Below the pieces are notes generated by a model. That model was not told the origin of the DNA and made no database searches. It saw nothing but the letters and a program-made list of their open reading frames with translations. 64,000 nucleotides of DNA from Providencia rettgeri. Lineage in GTDB: Bacteria; Pseudomonadota; Gammaproteobacteria; Enterobacterales; Enterobacteriaceae. Below, one piece after another: positions 60,701 to 64,000 of this stretch. The DNA lies in contig NZ_CP053896.1 in assembly GCF_013255915.1 (NCBI RefSeq), positions 62,001-126,000 of the forward strand. The letters are read 5' to 3'. Position numbers and translations under genes: made by a program. The number at the start of each line of letters is the position of its first letter. Position 1 is the stretch's first letter.

Positions 60701-63700
60701 GTTGCTTTTTATAATTTTCGACCTCAGCCTCGCGCTGAATATCTAACCCTTCACGTAAGTTATTCAGTTGACGCGCGGTAATGGAAACGTCACCTTCCGC
60801 TTCAATAAAACTGGCGTTATTTTCAATTAAGTCAGCACTGGTGAGTGTGAGGGTATCACCACTGTAAATCAGCGCTTGGTCGCGGTTGGTGAGTGTTTTT
60901 TCTGTTTGTAGGTCAATGTGTTTTGCTGCCGCAATGACGGCCTTTTTCCCATGATTATCAATGGTTTTAGCTTTTACGTGGATCTCATCCCCCATTAAAG
61001 TGGCGCTATTGTTTAACGCGTCGACGTTGAGTGTCATTTTATCGGCTTCTAACCGATTCAGGTTATCCAATTTACCGGTGGAGATGGCGAGGTTTTTACT
61101 GACCAGTGAGCCTTGGTTGGTGAAGTGTAGGCTCGATAGGGTGAAATCACCCGGTAATAACCAGTCAGTGAGGTTGGTCAACGTGCCTGCAATATTTAGG
61201 GTGACCGATTGGTTACTGGTCAGTGTATCGCCTGTGCGGTGCGTGTAGTCCTGCGCTGCGGTCAACGAAAGCGCTTTCTGGCTTTTGATTGTCCCGCCTT
61301 GATTGTTAATAGACTGGGTGTTGATGGCGAGCGCCGAACCACTTTGCAGGGTGCCTTGTTGGTTTGAGAGGGCAAGCTGAGCCGAGGTGGACGCTGCATC
61401 CGTATTCAGCGCAATATCGCCATTGGCTAACACCTGACCTGATTGGTTATTGAGGGTATTCACCCCTGAAAACGTTAAGTTTTCATTGCTTTGCAGTCGA
61501 CCTTGGGTATTTTCGATGTTTTTAACGGTCAGCGTGGTTTCTTTACTGCCGTGAACCAGCCCGTTTTCGCGGTTATCTAAGGCATTGAGTAACAGAGTGA
61601 GGCGACCTTGGCTGCTTAAAATACCGTTGTGTCGATTATCTAACGTGAGTGCAATCAGTTTCAGTGCGTTGGTGGAAACCAGTTGCCCTTGTTGGTTTTG
61701 GATATCGGCAGCCGTTAACGTCAAGGTATCACCGCTGTGAATTTTCCCTTGTGTGTTATTGAGCTGCGCGATGTTGTAGGTGCCCGCGCGTTGGCTAATC
61801 AGGGTGCCTTGGGTGTTATCAAGCTCGTTTGCTTTCAGGGCAAGCTCACCAAGGCTACTCACCGTCCCTTGCTGGTTTTTAAGGGTTTTAGTTTCCAGTT
61901 GTTGGTTTTGATTACTGAGGATTGACCCTGCCGTATTATCAATCGCCTCAGTGCTGGTGATATTCAGGGCTTGCTGGCTTTCGATTTTGCCAGACGTATT
62001 GTCTAACGTTTTACTGGTTAATGTGAGGTTTTCACCACTTTGCAATTTACCGTGAGCGTTATTGAGCGCATTCTCAATCGATAACAACAGTTGTTTTTGG
62101 CTGTACAGTAAGCCGCCTTGTGAGTTGTCGACATTCGACGCGCTGAGTTCTAATGTGCCGCCAGAGAGTAATTGCCCTTGCTGGTTTTTGACGGATTGCC
62201 CCGTGGTAGTGAGGTTTTGACTGGCACTGATTTTGCCTTGAATATTATTGATTTCGTTGGCAACCAACAGTGAGGCTGAGCCACCCGCTTGCAATGTGCC
62301 TTGCTGGTTTTCCAGTGCGTTCGCCGTGAGTTCGACATTTTTCTGGCTTTGGATTTCACCGCGTTGGTTATTGAATAACTGAGCCGTGGCCTGCCATGAA
62401 TCTAAGCTGCCCATCCAGCCCTGTTGGTTAAGGATATTTTGTGCGTTGAGTGTTTGCGCCTGCTGGCTGAAAATGCGCCCATCGCGGTTATTAATCAGCT
62501 GTGCCACTTGAATATCTAAGCGCCCAAGGGCATTGAGTGCCCCTTGCGCGTTATTGACAAGGTTAGCGCTAATCGCGGTATCACCTTGGCTGGTTAAAAT
62601 ACCCGCTTGGTTATTAAAATCGCCACTAAGGGCGAAGGATAGCGCATCTTGGCTAAGGATTTGGCCTTTTTGCTGATTACTCAGTTGGTTACCGGTTAAC
62701 GCTAATGTGCCACCACTTTGTAGCAAGCCCGCGGTATTATTGAAATGATTACCTTGCCACTGCAATGTTTTACCCGCGCTGACTTTTCCTTGATTATTAT
62801 TGAGGTCATTTTGCGTGTTTACGATGAGTTGGTTACCCGATAACAACTGGCCTTGGGCATTATCGATGCTTTGTGCACTGAAGTTCGCCTGTTGTCCTGC
62901 TTGAATCGTACCTTGCAGGTTAGCGATATCCCTTTGGGCATCGAGGGTTAATTGATTGCCTGCTTCCAATAACCCAGACTGATTATTCACATCGCCTTGG
63001 CTGGTGAGATCAAGGTTTTGGGTCGCAATCACTTTACCTATTTGGTTATCCAAGTGAGCAGTATGAATATTGACGTTCTGGCTGCTGATTTCGCCTTTGG
63101 CATTATCAATTTGCGCGGTGGTTGTGATATCAAGGGCTTTGCCTGATAGTACTTGTCCGTCACGGTTATCCAATGAAAGGGCAGTGATGAGCGCTTGATT
63201 GCCACTTTGCAGTAAACCTGCTTGGTTGGCGAGTTGCTGACCGATAGACGCGGTTAACGACTCATTGGCAATCACTTTACCTTTGGTGTTGTCGAACGCA
63301 TTTTTTGCTGTGATATCAACACTATTTTCACCAACGACTTGTCCTTGCTGGTTTTTAATATTGCTTGCATTTAGCGTAATCTCTTTGCTGTAAAGTGTTC
63401 CGCTCTGGTTATCGAGGTCAGCAGTTGCATTAAGAACCAGTTGCTCACCAGACAGTATTTTCCCTGTTTGGTTATCAATGCGTTGTGCATCAACCGTGAG
63501 CTGGGTATCACTTTGTAACGTGCCTTGTTGGTTGTTAACCGCATTTTGAGCGGTTAAGGTTAATTTATCACCTGAGCCAATAAACCCGTTGGTGTTATTC
63601 ACTTGCTGGCGAGCGACAATATCGAGGGTCGTCTGGCTAATCAGTTTACCCAGTGCATTATTGAGATTGTCCGTGGTGACAGTGACTTGCTGGCTGTTAA

Positions 63701-64000
63701 TCGTCCCGGATTGGTTATTCAGCGATTTGCCTGCTTGCAGGTTGACAGCATTCCCTGCGACAAGGTTACCCGCGCTATTATCAATCTGCTCTTTGGCATT
63801 CAAGGCCAGTTTGGTTTGGCTTTTAATCGTACCCGATTGGTTATCAATCGTATTCGCTGTTAGGCTTAAATCGCCATTCGCCCCGATTTCACCTTGCTGA
63901 TTATTAACGCTATTTTTCACCTGCCAATCTTGTTGGCTCTTGCCTAACGCAACCAGCCGGCCAGCTTGGTTGTTCAATGAGTCGGCATTGAGCATGAGGC
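54798..64000 (-). CDS. cdiA: Contact-dependent inhibition toxin CdiA, 3' 9.2 kb (5' end outside window)
   Basis: A giant two-partner-secreted filament that delivers a toxin into neighbouring cells. At least 3065 residues are visible in one open frame that continues past the right edge. In order there are: beta-helical FHA repeats of about 20 residues built on LNNQxGxL (to about 960); a receptor-binding-like region; the conserved ALTPAQIAALQQDIVWLVSE near 1558; a second repeat block with VKGSQ/NAGGDI patterns (about 1650-2450); a pre-toxin region (RDTEHANDG, IFDKEKEQ); VENN at 55665-55676 (about residue 2774); and the toxin tip. The tip has GIDGWLDGVPVQLKLVEG, a possible PD-(D/E)xK-type nuclease core. 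cdiB is expected upstream, outside the window. Confidence 0.9.
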   Translation of the reverse strand, partial: LMLNADSLNNQAGRLVALGKSQQDWQVKNSVNNQQGEIGANGDLSLTANTIDNQSGTIKSQTKLALNAKEQIDNSAGNLVAGNAVNLQAGKSLNNQSGTINSQQVTVTTDNLNNALGKLISQTTLDIVARQQVNNTNGFIGSGDKLTLTAQNAVNNQQGTLQSDTQLTVDAQRIDNQTGKILSGEQLVLNATADLDNQSGTLYSKEITLNASNIKNQQGQVVGENSVDITAKNAFDNTKGKVIANESLTASIGQQLANQAGLLQSGNQALITALSLDNRDGQVLSGKALDITTTAQIDNAKGEISSQNVNIHTAHLDNQIGKVIATQNLDLTSQGDVNNQSGLLEAGNQLTLDAQRDIANLQGTIQAGQQANFSAQSIDNAQGQLLSGNQLIVNTQNDLNNNQGKVSAGKTLQWQGNHFNNTAGLLQSGGTLALTGNQLSNQQKGQILSQDALSFALSGDFNNQAGILTSQGDTAISANLVNNAQGALNALGRLDIQVAQLINNRDGRIFSQQAQTLNAQNILNQQGWMGSLDSWQATAQLFNNQRGEIQSQKNVELTANALENQQGTLQAGGSASLLVANEINNIQGKISASQNLTTTGQSVKNQQGQLLSGGTLELSASNVDNSQGGLLYSQKQLLLSIENALNNAHGKLQSGENLTLTSKTLDNTSGKIESQQALNITSTEAIDNTAGSILSNQNQQLETKTLKNQQGTVSSLGELALKANELDNTQGTLISQRAGTYNIAQLNNTQGKIHSGDTLTLTAADIQNQQGQLVSTNALKLIALTLDNRHNGILSSQGRLTLLLNALDNRENGLVHGSKETTLTVKNIENTQGRLQSNENLTFSGVNTLNNQSGQVLANGDIALNTDAASTSAQLALSNQQGTLQSGSALAINTQSINNQGGTIKSQKALSLTAAQDYTHRTGDTLTSNQSVTLNIAGTLTNLTDWLLPGDFTLSSLHFTNQGSLVSKNLAISTGKLDNLNRLEADKMTLNVDALNNSATLMGDEIHVKAKTIDNHGKKAVIAAAKHIDLQTEKTLTNRDQALIYSGDTLTLTSADLIENNASFIEAEGDVSITARQLNNLREGLDIQREAEVENYKKQLYNFYWRSFETQAHKNPTAMAPTTQQLTFQNDQAALDNKYGTILDIDAKNKRAQMKVKQQDGQVTTLWVNYLALTPNSDGSYAMTFYESRGVPGRIKTPPTPYHGAVWRVHNQSRYEVWDPNQHIDVATATGIDDFSWIRERSVTGSVTRDKLISEGVGARILSGGNMTLNITDLLKNDASTITSTGDLDIKGKGHIENTGYSVNERRKEFYVDHYDVSKSHWYPESSSDKTTALTTIDGIISGNGNVSITSANITNTTVNAAQITALEAAMNAAKAERAEWERNPLAFDIDGMNKQDLNTTVTEQGKSELNQTEGASPIDRPLLPAELALTEKQHIGDVATSIPDNGLFRPNLTPDSPFLVVTDPRFTDRNKFISSDYLLERVGYSPSDVHKRLGDGFYEQRLVREQVLKLTGRPSLREEDAMAQYQYLMNNGVKVAEEFNLRPGVALTPAQIAALQQDIVWLVSETLDTPQGPQTVWVPKVYLANTTLSLTQQGAMISGKTLNLSADSIDNAGNLLAEKGLEVDAKQFMHRDGDIKADTINIQADSLTLSTNLQDALRQATMSATDITLSGHDVQLQGAKLDATGDIKLNARDNLSITAVKSTHTGSIDVIAGAMGERGNEGLDATGGLAHISGEWQLAQSSELSAGGNLSLNAGKDITVKGSQAQADGSLDVNAGGDINILSDKTTNKSQLDAQGNGSSVSNTREEDSLVLSTLSGDKGVSLNAGNNLVAEGAQVDSQAGKVSVSAQDVTITAATQDTHALDQEQTRNGSSKGSRVDETSSHEVVGSTFSGQNGVDITARDKDITVTGSTIHSEKGEITLDAKQNVMLNTATEENKKYVEEQRSSKGFLSASSEHTTQNDETTREKGSLLSGEKVTINAGNDLTVKGSSVVAENDVSLTAGNNVDITAATETDSHYLLEEKKKSGLMSSGGIGFSVGKQSSRHEVDEKGTTQSQSVSTIGSTQGNVNITAGNKLHVGGADLIAQKDLNLTGDSVQIDPGYDERTRTETFETKQSGFGISLSGSAGSALNTAVSTAQQARKESDGRLSALQNTKAVLSGVQAQQAVELDGLKTDAANAHNLANNLKPGDEGYQKGATNTVGVSVSYGSQSSKSETHTDSRQSQGSTLNAGQNLSITATGKNKDSNPDSGNITVVGSELKAGKDLSLSATQDINLVSAQNTEQTNSKNSSKGSSVGVGVGVGEGGYGVNISASVNQGKGHEKGNGLAHTETTLDAGNKLILNSGQDTTLKGAQVSGEQVTVNVGRDLTLQSEQDSDRYDAKQQEVSVGGGYTVGGTPNINISASKDKIKSNYDSVKEQTGIFASKGGFDVNVKEHTQLDGSVIASTADKDKNSLDTGTLGWKDIDNKADFTAEHTGGSIGTGGPIGSQLVTNAAGGLLSNANNSGHAEGTTQSAVSDGTVIVRNEGKQKQDVNELNRDTEHANDGSINPIFDKEKEQNRLKQSQLIGEIGNQTMDIIRTEGDIAGLKAQKDPDALAVAKQQLEAKAKKDNSVEPITDDAIKQQAYNNAMAQYGTGSDFQKAAQAVTGLLQGLAGDNLAGALANASSPYLATLIKQQVGEDNKAANAMAHAVLGAVVAELNNQSAAAGGLGAGGGELSAHVILNTLFPGKEIWELSESEKQQVSALSQLASGLAGGLTTGDVAGAITGSQAAKNAVENNSMALGGNLGFLFADIPDCDASCKADITKGINNGNLVVSGASMGVVAAGYSLVIAPEMIATVRAALTGCQAAPVICLNEVGIFTAEVVTPGGTGAGGALIIGKTAQEVSTVKQVIQSEAKAGKINLNQLTSAESTVINSGKDILKLPNGKQGIVIQNALEPHEYQQALDIVKYKGGNFKGVEKENFQGIDGWLDGVPVQLKLVEGQSINAVRRNIVSGAKDMQKAGYQGDLYVDASKTGVSMKEMIDHFKSGSPVSNITKEGTVNNIYIKTQDGWLNVTSGSISTNGGK
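61115..63995 (-). repeat. FHA-type tandem repeats within cdiA
   Basis: The N-terminal ~960 visible residues repeat a unit of roughly 20-22 residues (for example LDNQSGTLYSKEITLNASNI), so the DNA repeats at about 60-66 bp with much drift. These units build a right-handed beta-helix. The repeats carry many short antisense open frames with no coding value. Confidence 0.85.

Noticed and set aside
46366-64000. Right attachment repeat of the selC island
   Set aside because: No second copy of the selC 3' end was seen by eye; the island probably extends beyond the window.

Overview
The window is enterobacterial chromosome, most likely Morganellaceae and probably Providencia. This rests on AT-rich coding sequence, gene order and protein sequences close to but distinct from E. 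coli, and synteny blocks such as trpS-gph-rpe-dam-damX-aroB-aroK-hof-mrcA-nudE-igaA-hslR-hslO-pckA. The genus is an inference; no marker comparison could be run.

Layout. 1-2.8 kb: the 3' end of an rRNA operon (23S, 5S, terminator). 2.8-4.05 kb: gene-free DNA with five degenerate copies of a ~24-bp motif about every 113-127 bp. 4.05-9.9 kb: a small membrane protein, the acetate module acs-yjcH-actP, and sodA with a Fur box. 10.1-17.0 kb: an Hsp70/J-protein pair (hscC-djl), yiiM, a decayed ABC-exporter tail, a LysR regulator, and a divergent pirin / YcaC-like hydrolase pair. 17.1-29.5 kb: trpS, gph, rpe, dam, damX, aroB, aroK, then a reduced DNA-uptake/pilus operon (hofM, hofN, hofO, and a hofQ that seems to carry the start of hofP), and mrcA. 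29.6-46.4 kb: nudE, igaA, hslR, hslO, pckA, yhhW, the iron-responsive sRNA RyhB (found from sequence with its Fur box), yhiN, pitA, uspB/uspA, gdhA, rsmJ, prlC and selC (tRNA-Sec).

From 46.4 kb to the end is a genomic island entered at selC. A P4-type integrase lies beside the tRNA. A tight minus-strand operon follows: type I modification genes hsdM and hsdS, then an ABC-type ATPase and an HNH nuclease resembling the Septu proteins PtuA and PtuB, with no hsdR in the window. This mixed operon is the best candidate for an unusual defence system here. It is followed by a scar (53.7-54.3 kb) made of cdiA fragments, a small inverted-repeat element, an orphan C-terminal fragment and a broken symE-like gene. 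A contact-dependent inhibition locus (cdiI and the 3' 9.2 kb of cdiA) runs off the right edge.

How it fits together. Most of the window is conserved housekeeping (acetate assimilation, aromatic synthesis, cell-wall synthesis, redox and envelope stress). The island adds anti-phage and anti-competitor functions, with traces of past recombination at its centre.
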